From an uncultured Dehalococcoidia bacterium (GTDB lineage Bacteria; Chloroflexota; Dehalococcoidia; Lucifugimonadales; CAJWUJ01), in assembly GCA_913047625.1 (NCBI GenBank), contig CAJWUJ010000001.1, positions 1 to 64,000 of the forward strand: a stretch of 64,000 nucleotides of DNA, given 5' to 3'. Each line of letters starts with the position of its first letter. Position 1 is the stretch's first letter. Shown here piece by piece: positions 1 through 8,425 of the stretch. The notes under the pieces were generated by a model. The model was not told where the DNA came from, did not search any database, and was given only the letters and a program-made list of their open reading frames with translations. The position numbers and the translations under genes were made by a program.

Positions 1-61
1 GATTCGAACCTGCGACCCGCTGCTTAGAAGGCAGCTGCTCTGTCCCCTGAGCTACTGGGAC
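1..61 (-). tRNA. tRNA-Arg (anticodon UCU), 3' end beyond window
   Basis: Read on the minus strand, the start of the window gives an acceptor strand GTCCCAG, a D arm beginning TAGCTC, an anticodon stem GCTGC/GCAGC around the loop CTTCTAA, and a T arm GGTTCGAATC. The loop places TCT at positions 34-36, so this is an arginine tRNA reading AGA/AGG. The 3' acceptor strand lies before base 1. It is divergent from dnaN. Confidence 0.93.
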
Positions 62-131
62 CGTCGGAAACTATAACAGTCATTCATAAGGTGGGTCAAA
101 CTTGGAGTTATACTAGAGAATCTTGATATCG

Positions 132-160
132 TTGACTGTTTCGATGGCTATGACTACAAT
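132..160 (+). promoter_or_regulatory. sigma70-type promoter of dnaN
   Basis: TTGACT (132-137) and TACAAT (155-160) are separated by exactly 17 bases, close to the vegetative -35/-10 consensus. Transcription would start near 167, leaving a leader of about 32 bases to the dnaN ATG, with a GAGG ribosome-binding site before it. This is a sequence match only. Confidence 0.65.
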
Positions 161-198
161 TATACAAGTCGATAATTGACGTATATTTAGAGGTTACC

Positions 199-1332
199 AT
201 GCGATTCACTTGCTTAAAAGAAAACTTAAATTCAGGTTTGGCGATTGTGAGTAGGGCTGTTGCTGGAAGAACAACACTACCTATTACCCAGAATATATTA
301 CTATCTGCAGGAGAAGGTCGCCTGAAACTGACGGCCACAAACCTTGAAATAGCTATTAGTACTTGGGTGGGTGGACAAGTTGATGAGGAAGGGGATTTGA
401 CTCTTCCTGCTCGGTTATTGATTGACCTAGTCAACACATTACCTGATGGATCTGTCGATTTAGTAACCGATTCGCGAAATCGTGGTCTCACTGTCAGATC
501 TGCTCGCTTTCAATCAACTGTACAAGGTACTGATGCCAGTGAATTTCCACCAATTCCAACAATCAAGGAATCAACGGTTGCTCAAATTTCCTCACAAGCA
601 ATAAAATCCGGCATTAACCAAGTAGCTTTTGCAGCAGCATCAGACGATAATCGTCCAGTATTGACCGGTGTCAAGCTTGAAATAGCACAAAACTCAATGA
701 TTATGGCGGCAGCAGACGGTTTTAGATTAGGTGTATATTACGGAAAATTAGTGGAAGATGCTTCTGATGTTATCGATGTCATTATTCCGGCCAAGTATCT
801 TATGGAATTAGCTCGTATTATTGGCGATACAGATGAGCCAGTCGAAATCTCTGTTACTCCCCAAAAGAATCAGTTGCAGTTCAAGTTTGGTGACGTCGAG
901 ATGACGACTCAACTTCTTTCAGGTACATTCCCTAATTATAGCCAACTCATACCTGTGGAATTCACTACGCGTGTTGAGGTTGACCTTAAGGAATTGCAAC
1001 AGGCTACTAAAATGGCTTCTATTTTTGCAAAAGACGGAAGTAATATTGTTAGGTTCCAGTTTGGAACTGAGTCTGGCTTAACTCAGGGAAAACTAACAAT
1101 TTCAGCTCGCACCGAAGAAGTGGGTGAAAATCGGGGTGAAATCGACGCAACTGTGGAGGGCGAAGGAGCAAAAATTGCCTTCAATAGCCGTTATCTTATG
1201 GATGTTTTTTCAGCAATTAATAGCCCGAGAGTCGCGTTGGAGATGACAGACCATTCTAGTCCTGGTGTTATTAAACCCGTAGGATCAGATCAGTCTGCAC
1301 ACGTCATTATGCCTATGTTCGTCCAGTGGTAG
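199..1332 (+). CDS. dnaN: DNA polymerase III subunit beta (sliding clamp)
   Basis: Ring-shaped processivity clamp that tethers DNA polymerase III to DNA. The 377 residues are the usual length and split into three clamp domains of about 120 residues each. Recognisable family stretches are the N-terminal MRFTCLKENL, the central DDNRPVLTGVKLE and the C-terminal IMPMFVQW (the usual ending is MPMRL or similar). The ATG start follows GAGG at five bases' spacing and a good promoter. It is not next to dnaA or recF here; its neighbours are a divergent tRNA-Arg and a convergent small gene, so this is not a canonical origin layout. I see no DnaA-box cluster in the flanks shown. Confidence 0.97.
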   Translation: MRFTCLKENLNSGLAIVSRAVAGRTTLPITQNILLSAGEGRLKLTATNLEIAISTWVGGQVDEEGDLTLPARLLIDLVNTLPDGSVDLVTDSRNRGLTVRSARFQSTVQGTDASEFPPIPTIKESTVAQISSQAIKSGINQVAFAAASDDNRPVLTGVKLEIAQNSMIMAAADGFRLGVYYGKLVEDASDVIDVIIPAKYLMELARIIGDTDEPVEISVTPQKNQLQFKFGDVEMTTQLLSGTFPNYSQLIPVEFTTRVEVDLKELQQATKMASIFAKDGSNIVRFQFGTESGLTQGKLTISARTEEVGENRGEIDATVEGEGAKIAFNSRYLMDVFSAINSPRVALEMTDHSSPGVIKPVGSDQSAHVIMPMFVQW

Positions 1333-1429
1333 ACTGCGAATTCCTGAGACTGCAATCCTTAATCTTTCGTGATTATTCCCTGATCAGTTCCTTGTGTGTG
1401 GGTGATGATCCTTGTGTTTAGGATTTGTA

Positions 1430-1708
1430 CTATAATTTAACCGTGGATTCTTGCTTAAAGTGTCTGACAGCTTCTATTTTAACACCTCTAGATTCCCACT
1501 CTTTTAATACTTCAGGGGATTGTAAGAAATCATCAAATTTAGTGAAGTCTTCTCCTTCAAAGACTATCATTACAGTATTTGGGTACTCCTCACATCTGAA
1601 TATTTCCAAAATATTTGCTCCCAATTCCTTTAAGAGATCCTGACGGTTCATGAAGCGTGTGAACCAATAATCATAGTCTTCGACCTCAGTATAGAATGCT
1701 TTTTTCAA
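1430..1708 (-). CDS. Small protein, possible dimeric alpha/beta-barrel fold
   Basis: 92 residues with no recognised family. The sequence MKKAFYTEVEDYDYWFTRFM, then alternating hydrophobic strands and the C-terminal VKIEAVRHFKQ, is compatible with a ferredoxin-like dimeric alpha/beta barrel (ABM/YciI-like), but this is inference. The start is TTG at 1708, supported by AAAGGAG eight bases upstream; there is no nearer ATG. The ORF 1425-1643 on the other strand is its shadow. It is convergent with dnaN and probably monocistronic. Confidence 0.6.
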   Translation of the reverse strand: MKKAFYTEVEDYDYWFTRFMNRQDLLKELGANILEIFRCEEYPNTVMIVFEGEDFTKFDDFLQSPEVLKEWESRGVKIEAVRHFKQESTVKL

Positions 1709-1847
1709 CGGTCAATCTCCTTTATTATCCTTAATACAGTAAGTATTTGCATACCTTCTGATGGATCTGTATGGGGTAGGTTCACAGAATAGCGGTATTT
1801 TGCAATCGTAGCAATATACAATTTGCTGACGTGGACTGAGGAAAAGA

Positions 1848-2687
1848 TTAAGTAGATCCTGATTGAGTCATCATGTGTTTTAAAGTGCTTGCCACTTGAG
1901 GAATCTTCTGGGCGATTAATTCCCGATCTAGCGACATAGCTATTGCAGGATAACCGGATCTGGTTACCATTGCAGGCAGTTTTTCAGAGTTTAGTAAATC
2001 GAGAGTCCATTGAACGGCATCTTTTACAACTGTTCTATCAATAAACATTCTCTCGTTGAGAAACAAGGGGCCATAGTGATAATGAGGGGATAGTCGAAAA
2101 CAGTCAAAGGTCATAATTTCAATAGGACCTTCTCGTAAATAACCTAGCAAATGAATTGCAGGCCCGCCATCTCCACCTTGTGCTCGTATTTCCAAGCCGA
2201 ATCCAATATTTCCAGCTTTAATGATAGGGTCTCCGTGGTTATGTTGGACAGTTCTTCTATTAGATTCCACCAAATCTTTCGCAGTAGAGGCAACTTTTTT
2301 TAGAGTAGATGCGACTATCTTCTTATTGAGGGATTTAGCTATAGCTGAAAATCCTGAGCGGACTAGCATGTCAGAAAGATTATTGTTTAATTGGTGCATT
2401 GACCAATTAATAGGGTTGTCTATAGTGTTTTTATCGATCATTATGCACGTATCCGTACCTGTAGGATCATAGTGATAATGCGGGTCCACCGGGAAGCAGT
2501 CAAAGCGTAAAAGATCTCTTTCCGTAGAACTGTCTTGCACCACAATTGATACTCCCTGTGTGGGATTCCAGCCACTTCTAGAACATGTATTGGGATCAGG
2601 GTTGGTATCTCCTGCATCAATATGACAGTAGAGTATCTTAAATTGGATATTGTCAGCTCTTATTGTAGTTTCGCTTTTTGATTGCAT
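1848..2687 (-). CDS. Tandem-repeat protein of unknown function with PHYHY motifs
   Basis: 279 residues made of two related halves (about 10-125 and 153-270). Each half holds an FDCF...PHYHY block followed by a segment ending in a VRSGFSAIA / TRSGYPAIA motif and a conserved helix with VAST. There is no signal peptide or membrane segment. The His/Tyr-rich block could bind a metal or form a cupin-like pocket, but no family is recognised with certainty. The ATG start follows AGAGG. It is divergent from the Amidohydro_2 gene at 2830, and the shared 142-base gap carries overlapping palindromes, so the two may be co-regulated. Confidence 0.65.
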   Translation of the reverse strand: MQSKSETTIRADNIQFKILYCHIDAGDTNPDPNTCSRSGWNPTQGVSIVVQDSSTERDLLRFDCFPVDPHYHYDPTGTDTCIMIDKNTIDNPINWSMHQLNNNLSDMLVRSGFSAIAKSLNKKIVASTLKKVASTAKDLVESNRRTVQHNHGDPIIKAGNIGFGLEIRAQGGDGGPAIHLLGYLREGPIEIMTFDCFRLSPHYHYGPLFLNERMFIDRTVVKDAVQWTLDLLNSEKLPAMVTRSGYPAIAMSLDRELIAQKIPQVASTLKHMMTQSGST

Positions 2688-2721
2688 AACTACCTCTTGC
2701 CTCCAAAAAAATATCTTTGGT

Positions 2722-2747
2722 CCAGTATACTACTGGTATAGTACCAG
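2722..2747. promoter_or_regulatory. Two overlapping inverted repeats, candidate operator
   Basis: CCAGTA-TAC-TACTGG (2722-2736) is a perfect 6+3+6 palindrome. It overlaps a second perfect one, CTGGTA-TAG-TACCAG (2733-2747). They lie in the intergenic region between divergent genes 1848-2687 and 2830-3981 and include a TATACT -10-like hexamer, as expected for a dimeric repressor site. No regulator gene is adjacent. Confidence 0.45.
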
Positions 2748-2829
2748 AGACTTTGTTTTTGTAAAATTCTTTGGTAAGCTGAGCGCCTGTACTTGGCAAA
2801 CCGGTGACTTATCTGTAAAGGAGCTAACG

Positions 2830-3981
2830 ATGGCAAAGAATGGTTACAAGATGATTGATGCAGAACTTCATGTGATGGAGCCTGTTGATTTGTGGGATAA
2901 ATATATAGCTGATGAGTTCAAGGATCGTGCTCCTAAGAGATTACAGGAAGGGCAGTGGGATTTACGTACTATGGTGGAAGGTGTGATGATGGCGACGATG
3001 CCGGAGGCAGGACCTCATTCCGAACCAGGTCGTATTAAGCCTGATGGGCAATTTAAATCAGAAGACGATGTTTTAGGTGCTCGATACAAAGATGATATTG
3101 CCCGTAACTTTGATCCGGAATCCTTGGTTATTGCGATGAGAAAAGAGGGTCTTGACCTCGCAGTTCTTTTCCCCACTTCAGGCATGTTTGTTACAGCAAA
3201 GAATGGGATGGATCCCAGGTTTGCAGCTGCTGCATGTGAGGCGTACAACAACTGGCTGTATGATTATATGCAGGCTGCTGATCCTAGTATTACGTTCGGT
3301 GCAGGGATAGTATCCCCACATGATGTGGAAAGTGCAGTGATTGAGACACGTCGATGTGTTGAAAAACTTGGATTTAAGGCCATTATGCTTCGACCCAATA
3401 TGTATAATAATACGCCATGGCATAATGGGTATTACGATCCTCTGTGGAAAGAATGTGAAGACCTTGGTATAGCAGCGACTTTCCACGAAACGACCGGTCA
3501 TCGCTTGCCTGCTTTAGGACAAGATCGATTTCCTTCGCAAGTTGGTATTGCTCATGTTGCCAGCCATTCTGGGGAGCAGATGATGGCATGTTTGGATATC
3601 ATAATGGGGGGTGTGATGGAGCGCTTTCCAAAACTTCAGTTTGCTTTTCTCGAAGGGCAGTGCGGATGGCTACCGTTCTGGCTTGGTCGAATGGATGAGC
3701 ACTACGAGTGGCGTGAGCCCTATGGTGAAATGGATCATCTGAAGATGGAACCTAGTGAATATTTTCGGAGACAGGGATATGCAGCGGTTGAAGCTGATGA
3801 GGAGTTTGTGAGTCATGTAGTGGATGCTTTTGGTGATGATAATTTACTCACTACTACAGACTATCCTCATGCAGATTCGAAGTTTCCCCACGCAACAGAT
3901 ACCTTTTTGGGATTGCCAATGCCTGATGCAAGTAAGAAGAAGATACTCTGGGATAATCCTACACGTTTGTATTCTCTTTAA
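2830..3981 (+). CDS. Amidohydro_2 family metal-dependent hydrolase (paralogue 1)
   Basis: TIM-barrel metal-dependent hydrolase/decarboxylase of the ACMSD-like Amidohydro_2 family; substrate unknown. 383 residues. The N-terminal DAELHVMEP strand matches the first metal-binding motif, TFHET and the HVASHS region follow, and the C-terminal TTDYPHAD carries a later Asp/His pair. The ORF track starts at 2650, but the ATG at 2830 has AAAGGAG at good spacing and matches the start of both paralogues (61970 and 63149). The stop is 18 bases before the methyltransferase start, so the two are probably cotranscribed. Part of the 3' half is nearly base-identical to the paralogue at 62 kb. Confidence 0.88.
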   Translation: MAKNGYKMIDAELHVMEPVDLWDKYIADEFKDRAPKRLQEGQWDLRTMVEGVMMATMPEAGPHSEPGRIKPDGQFKSEDDVLGARYKDDIARNFDPESLVIAMRKEGLDLAVLFPTSGMFVTAKNGMDPRFAAAACEAYNNWLYDYMQAADPSITFGAGIVSPHDVESAVIETRRCVEKLGFKAIMLRPNMYNNTPWHNGYYDPLWKECEDLGIAATFHETTGHRLPALGQDRFPSQVGIAHVASHSGEQMMACLDIIMGGVMERFPKLQFAFLEGQCGWLPFWLGRMDEHYEWREPYGEMDHLKMEPSEYFRRQGYAAVEADEEFVSHVVDAFGDDNLLTTTDYPHADSKFPHATDTFLGLPMPDASKKKILWDNPTRLYSL

Positions 3982-3999
3982 AGTAGGAATTAGGCTTCT

Positions 4000-4635
4000 T
4001 TGGATACACCTCTTTTCTTTGCTAGTAGATCTAGGTTATATGCTTTCCTATACAACTTTAGATTTTACGGTAGGCTATCTCGGGCACTTGTTCAACACAG
4101 AAAGACGACAGCAGGCTTAGCTACAGGTAAGATCTTGGAATTGGGTCCTGGTACAGGTGCTAATTTAAGGTACTATAGAAAATCTGTTGAAGTAATACTA
4201 CTTGAAATCAACCCTTACATGATTAAGTCGTTGGTTAAGAAGTTGCCAGTTTCGGATTATCACTCTTCTGCTATTCGCGGTACTGCAGAAACATTACCAT
4301 TCAAAGACTGCGTGTTCGACTCGGTCGTAGTTACTTTAGCATTAGCTTCTATGGATCGATTAAACTTTGCTTTATTAGAAATATTGAGAGTGATGAAGAA
4401 AAATGGAAATCTTTATTTTCTTGAACACGTGAATGCACCTGATAAAAGGATACGTTTCTTGCAAAAGAGTATCGGTAAACTGTGGGGTTTTATGACGTGT
4501 GGGGATAAACTGAACTGTAATATAACTGAGGCTATTCATACTGTTGGCTTTGATCATATCAATAGTAATGACATCATCATTGAGGGTGCCTTCCCTTTTA
4601 CAAAGCATGCGGTAATAGGATCTGCTCGTAAGTAA
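4000..4635 (+). CDS. Class I SAM-dependent methyltransferase
   Basis: 211 residues with the SAM-binding loop ILELGPGTGANLRYY (about 45-60), an acidic residue ending strand 2 (LLEINPYM), a motif-III-like VVVTLALASMD and LFLEHVNAP after strand 5. It looks like a Methyltransf_11 enzyme acting on a small molecule or lipid, substrate unknown. The start is TTG at 4000, preceded only by a weak GGAA; the frame has no better start upstream of the SAM motif. It follows the amidohydrolase by 18 bases, so the pair may share a transcript. Confidence 0.8.
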   Translation: MDTPLFFASRSRLYAFLYNFRFYGRLSRALVQHRKTTAGLATGKILELGPGTGANLRYYRKSVEVILLEINPYMIKSLVKKLPVSDYHSSAIRGTAETLPFKDCVFDSVVVTLALASMDRLNFALLEILRVMKKNGNLYFLEHVNAPDKRIRFLQKSIGKLWGFMTCGDKLNCNITEAIHTVGFDHINSNDIIIEGAFPFTKHAVIGSARK

Positions 4636-4663
4636 TTAACTGTGCTGAATCTAATTAAAACCC

Positions 4664-4693
4664 TTGGATCTTGTTTCTCTAATTTGGTATACT
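4664..4693 (+). promoter_or_regulatory. Promoter before the CADD-like gene
   Basis: TTGGAT (4664-4669) and TATACT (4688-4693) with an 18-base spacer lie about 65 bases before the ATG at 4760. They are a plausible vegetative promoter for the stand-alone gene that follows. Confidence 0.5.
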
Positions 4694-4759
4694 AATATAC
4701 ATACCTTTTTATGTGGCGAAGTATGGTAAGTAGCCTAGGAATAAAGTCAAAGGAGAGAT

Positions 4760-5455
4760 ATGTTTCAGAGTACTAAACCATTAGATAGGAAGTCGTTTTT
4801 ACGGGAATTAGATTCAAATATTGCTAAGCGAGCTATGCTGACACATCCTTTTTATCAGGCATGGAATGAAGGTAAGCTTACGCTAGACATACTCGCTGAG
4901 TATTCCAAGCAATACTATGCTCAGGTTAAGGCTTTTCCGGGATATGTGGGTGCGGTTATTGCTCAATGCGAAGATGTTAAGACCCAACAGATGCTCCTCG
5001 AGAATTTGCAAGAAGAACTTGAAGGACCTGATAATCACCCAGAGTTGTGGCTGCGATTTGGCGAGTCTGTCGGAGCTGACCGAGAAGCAGTGAAAACTGC
5101 TGATTTACTGCCGTCGACTGTTGAATCAGTGGAGATCCTTAGAGATTTATCCTCTTCATCAGATTATAGGGTTGGTATATCAGCCTTGTATGCATACGAG
5201 TCTCAGATCCCTGCTGTAGCTGAAACTAAGCGGTTAGGCCTTCAGAATTTATATGGGATTAAACAAACACGAGCCTTGGAATTTTTCAGTGTGCATGAAG
5301 TTGCTGATTTAAGTCACCGACAAGTGGAGAAATCGATTTTGGGACGGAATTGCCTAGATCCTAAAAGCCAACGTGAAGCATTGGCATCGGCTTCAAGAGC
5401 TTCGGAGGCCCTTTGGACATTTCTTGATGGCATGCATGCGGAATATATCGCCTGA
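4760..5455 (+). CDS. CADD/PqqC-like diiron protein, putative 4-aminobenzoate synthase
   Basis: 231 residues with the heme-oxygenase-like all-helical fold of the CADD family. That family includes the chlamydial self-sacrificing oxygenase that makes p-aminobenzoate for folate in place of PabABC. The metal-ligand pattern is visible: EELEGPDNHPELW (Glu and His, about 92-105), a central YAYESQIP (Glu), and FFSVHEVADLSHRQ (His-x3-Asp-x3-His, about 176-190). The N-terminal THPFYQAWNEGKL and YYAQVKAFPGY are typical of the family. The ATG has a strong AAAGGAG site. The assignment to pABA synthesis is inference from family; PqqC-type or other chemistry is possible. Confidence 0.82.
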   Translation: MFQSTKPLDRKSFLRELDSNIAKRAMLTHPFYQAWNEGKLTLDILAEYSKQYYAQVKAFPGYVGAVIAQCEDVKTQQMLLENLQEELEGPDNHPELWLRFGESVGADREAVKTADLLPSTVESVEILRDLSSSSDYRVGISALYAYESQIPAVAETKRLGLQNLYGIKQTRALEFFSVHEVADLSHRQVEKSILGRNCLDPKSQREALASASRASEALWTFLDGMHAEYIA

Positions 5456-5526
5456 ACTTCTTGGTTAAACAACCTATTGCCGTACTACTAGTTTAATTAA
5501 TAAGGTCTACTGGATGGTACAGGAGT

Positions 5527-6510
5527 TCAATTTTCAGTGTTATTCTTTTCGGTAATGGCTAGTACTGTTTGTACGGATACACCTAGTGCGTAAGCTATGA
5601 ATACTGAAGCTGTTTGACTAGGTACTGATACGTTAGTTAACCAATTATTGATTGTGTTAATGTCTATGTTTGTTATGGTTGCGAGATCATTAGGACTGAG
5701 ACCAGTGCGAATCATTTGATCTTTTAACCAGCTGGAAAATTCAGCCCTGTGCTCTTGATAAATAGCCTTGTGTTTTTTGTCCGATCTGCGCATATGTTTT
5801 GCTGAAATTGCGACAAATAATTTCATGCTTACTAACCCTGCGATAAAGCCTCCAATATGTGCCCAATATGCAATAGCACTTCCTCCCAAAGCACTCGATG
5901 ATCCAAGACCGTGATAAATTTGCATGAGAAACCAAATACCTAACAGTACTTTGGCTGGAATTTTCATAAATGTAATGAAAATGAACCAGACAATCGTTCT
6001 AATTTGGCTATTGGGATACAAAAGAATGTAAGCTCCCATAACTCCCGATATAGCACCACTTGCTCCAATCATAGGCACAGTAGATTGAGGATTAAACATT
6101 ATCTGGAATAGGGCTGCTGCTACTCCACAAAGTAGGTAAAAAACAAGGTACTTTACGTGACCTAGATAATCCTCAATGTTGTCACCAAATACCCATAGAA
6201 AGAGCATATTTCCTGCAAAGTGGAAGAATCCTCCGTGGAGAAACATGGAACTAAAAATAGTGGCCCAAGTTGGAATAGGAGACGTGCAATCTATTATTTG
6301 GTTATATCCTGCTAGGATTTCACCTTCGCAGAGAGTACCTGAAGTGATTTCAAACGGGATCAACCCGTATCTCATAATGAACTCGAAATCTTGTACTGCA
6401 TTAAACGCGAGAAACTGGACTGCAAATATCAAGATATTGATAATAATCAATGCCACGTTCACATAGGGGGTCGTATTTCTTTGTAGATCAGGATCTGAAA
6501 GGGGGATCAT
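5527..6510 (-). CDS. Rhomboid-family membrane serine protease with C-terminal HTH domain
   Basis: 327 residues. Residues 1-235 form a multi-pass rhomboid core with the nucleophile motif GASG (Ser151), the helix-4 partner His in WAHIGG (His218), and the HGGFFHFAGNM segment typical of loop 1/TM2. After a basic linker (KHMRRSDKKHK) residues about 260-320 look like a Cro/C1-type helix-turn-helix: GLSPNDLATITNIDINTINNW followed by ALGVSVQTVL. A rhomboid fused to an HTH is unusual. The ATG overlaps the uvrC stop (ATGA), so translation is probably coupled to uvrC. Confidence 0.88.
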   Translation of the reverse strand: MIPLSDPDLQRNTTPYVNVALIIINILIFAVQFLAFNAVQDFEFIMRYGLIPFEITSGTLCEGEILAGYNQIIDCTSPIPTWATIFSSMFLHGGFFHFAGNMLFLWVFGDNIEDYLGHVKYLVFYLLCGVAAALFQIMFNPQSTVPMIGASGAISGVMGAYILLYPNSQIRTIVWFIFITFMKIPAKVLLGIWFLMQIYHGLGSSSALGGSAIAYWAHIGGFIAGLVSMKLFVAISAKHMRRSDKKHKAIYQEHRAEFSSWLKDQMIRTGLSPNDLATITNIDINTINNWLTNVSVPSQTASVFIAYALGVSVQTVLAITEKNNTEN

Positions 6511-8375
6511 TTACTTTTCCGATATGTGTGGTTCACACTAGAAGAACTCACACGGAGATGTTGTTTAATCAGTTTTGCTAATTGTATGTTTATACCAGGG
6601 ATTGAAGCTATCTCTTCTACTTCAGATCCCCTAATATTTTGGATACTACTAAACTTCTCCATTAGATGTTTCTTTTTTATACTACCAATGCCCGGGATTG
6701 TATCTAGAGCAGAATATACGGAGCGCTTGCTCCTCTTTAATCGATGGAAAGTGATGGCAAAACGATGTGCTTCATCCCTTATCCTCTGTATAAGGTGCAT
6801 TTCTGGTGACTCATGTGCAAGATTTATTGGGGCAGGATTATCTGGGATAAAGACTTGCTCTTCTCTTTTTGCTATGCTGGCTAATGGAATCTGGGTCAAT
6901 CCCATATCTTCCAAAACTTGGATACCTGCGGACAGATGTCCTTTGCCTCCATCAATAAGTATAAGATCTGGGATTTGTCCAAAACTAGACTCACGGGATT
7001 CCCTGATAATGTAATTTAATCGCCTGTGCAATACTTCCTTCATCATTGCGTAGTCGTTGGGTTGATCAATCGATTTGATCGTAAATTTTCTGTAGTGAGG
7101 TTTATGAGGCTTTCCGCCAATAAAGACAACCATGCTTCCTACCGAGTCAGTTCCTTGGATATTTGAGATATCAAAACACTCAATTCGATTTGGTGTTTTT
7201 TGGAGATTTAGTAAGTGGCTAATACTTTGAAGAGTTTCTATATGGGTATGAGCGTTAGAATTGGATTGAAATTTAAGTTTCTTTAGTCCATAGCTAGCGT
7301 TGGTGTTAGCTAGTCGTAGAAGTTTTAATCGTTTACCTCTTTTAGGAACGTTCAATTTCACTTTTCTTTTGGCCACGGTTGCTAACCAGCTTGATACAGT
7401 TTCTAAGTCAGGAATAGGTGCCTGAGAAAGGATCAAGTGAGGTATCTGGGGTGATTTATCATAAAATTGCTTTATGAAACTGGCTAGAATTGAACCCGTA
7501 TCTTCATTATTAATCTTAACCATTTGGAAATTGTCACGTCCTGTAACTGTTCCATATCGTACATGTAGAACTTCTACCCACGCGATACTATTATCAATTG
7601 CTAATCCCAGTACATCTATATTTTCTTTATTTTTTGAAACGGTTGTCTGCGTTTCAGTAATGTGGGTAATTGATCGGATTTGATCCCGAAGTCTGGCTGC
7701 TTTTTCATATTCCATTGACTGTGATGCTGAATTCATACTGTTTTTTAAACTTTTGGTGACATCTTTGGTATTACCGTTTAAGAAGTTAATAAGTTGATTG
7801 ATAATCTCGTGATACTGCGCCGATGAAACTTCTCCAGTGCAAGGTGCAGCACACCTGTTAATATAGAACTCTAAGCAAGGTCTGGCGTCTGTACCTGTAA
7901 TGGTTTTTGAACAGGTACGATACGGGAATAACCTATTCAGAAGATTCATTGTTTGTCTTATAGACTTGACGTTGGTATAAGGTCCAAAATACTGTGCAGA
8001 GTCTTTGAGCCGTTCTCTAGTAATGTGTGGTTTAGGGAAGTCTTCCTTAAGATTTATTTTTATGTATGGATACGTTTTATCGTCTTTAAGTCTAATGTTG
8101 TAGTGGGGCTTATAACGTTTAATGTAAGTATTTTCCAGCATCAGTGCCTCTGTTTCTGAACCAGTTACTACATAATCAAAGTCAGACACTCTTTTTATGA
8201 GATGCTTCTGCTTTCCCACTAGTTTCGCGGGCGAGGAAAAATAATGTCGCAGCCTTGTTTTAAGACTAGAAGCTTTTCCAACATAAAGGATGGCATCAGC
8301 GGGGTCTTTTAAAAGATAAACTCCAGGCTTATCAGGGGTGACTTGTAACTTTTGGATCCGTTCTTCCCAAGTCAT
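6507..8375 (-). CDS. uvrC: Excinuclease ABC subunit C
   Basis: Dual-incision nuclease of nucleotide excision repair, acting with UvrA and UvrB. About 622 residues in the expected order: an N-terminal GIY-YIG domain (PGVYLLKDPADAILYVGKAS), a UVR domain (SMEYEKAARLRDQIRSI) that contacts UvrB, a UvrC RNase H-like endonuclease core (RIECFDISNIQG, later LILIDGGKGHL), and tandem helix-hairpin-helix motifs at the C terminus (IPGIGSIKKKHL and IPGINIQLAKL). The ORF track begins at a GTG two codons upstream (8381); the ATG at 8375 has GGTGAG at five bases and is preferred. It overlaps the rhomboid gene by four bases. Confidence 0.97.
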   Translation of the reverse strand: MTWEERIQKLQVTPDKPGVYLLKDPADAILYVGKASSLKTRLRHYFSSPAKLVGKQKHLIKRVSDFDYVVTGSETEALMLENTYIKRYKPHYNIRLKDDKTYPYIKINLKEDFPKPHITRERLKDSAQYFGPYTNVKSIRQTMNLLNRLFPYRTCSKTITGTDARPCLEFYINRCAAPCTGEVSSAQYHEIINQLINFLNGNTKDVTKSLKNSMNSASQSMEYEKAARLRDQIRSITHITETQTTVSKNKENIDVLGLAIDNSIAWVEVLHVRYGTVTGRDNFQMVKINNEDTGSILASFIKQFYDKSPQIPHLILSQAPIPDLETVSSWLATVAKRKVKLNVPKRGKRLKLLRLANTNASYGLKKLKFQSNSNAHTHIETLQSISHLLNLQKTPNRIECFDISNIQGTDSVGSMVVFIGGKPHKPHYRKFTIKSIDQPNDYAMMKEVLHRRLNYIIRESRESSFGQIPDLILIDGGKGHLSAGIQVLEDMGLTQIPLASIAKREEQVFIPDNPAPINLAHESPEMHLIQRIRDEAHRFAITFHRLKRSKRSVYSALDTIPGIGSIKKKHLMEKFSSIQNIRGSEVEEIASIPGINIQLAKLIKQHLRVSSSSVNHTYRKSK

Positions 8376-8425
8376 TGGCACTCACCATAGGTATCCATTC
8401 GATTTTGGGTACTCCGAGGTGCTGT

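Noticed and set aside
1-1332. Replication origin near dnaN
   Set aside because: No dnaA, recF or visible DnaA-box cluster; the dnaN neighbours are a tRNA and an unknown gene.
2650-2829. Upstream extension of the first amidohydrolase and overlap with the divergent gene
   Set aside because: Both paralogues start at the MAKNGYKM/MSKNGYKM methionine, with AAAGGAG just upstream of 2830.
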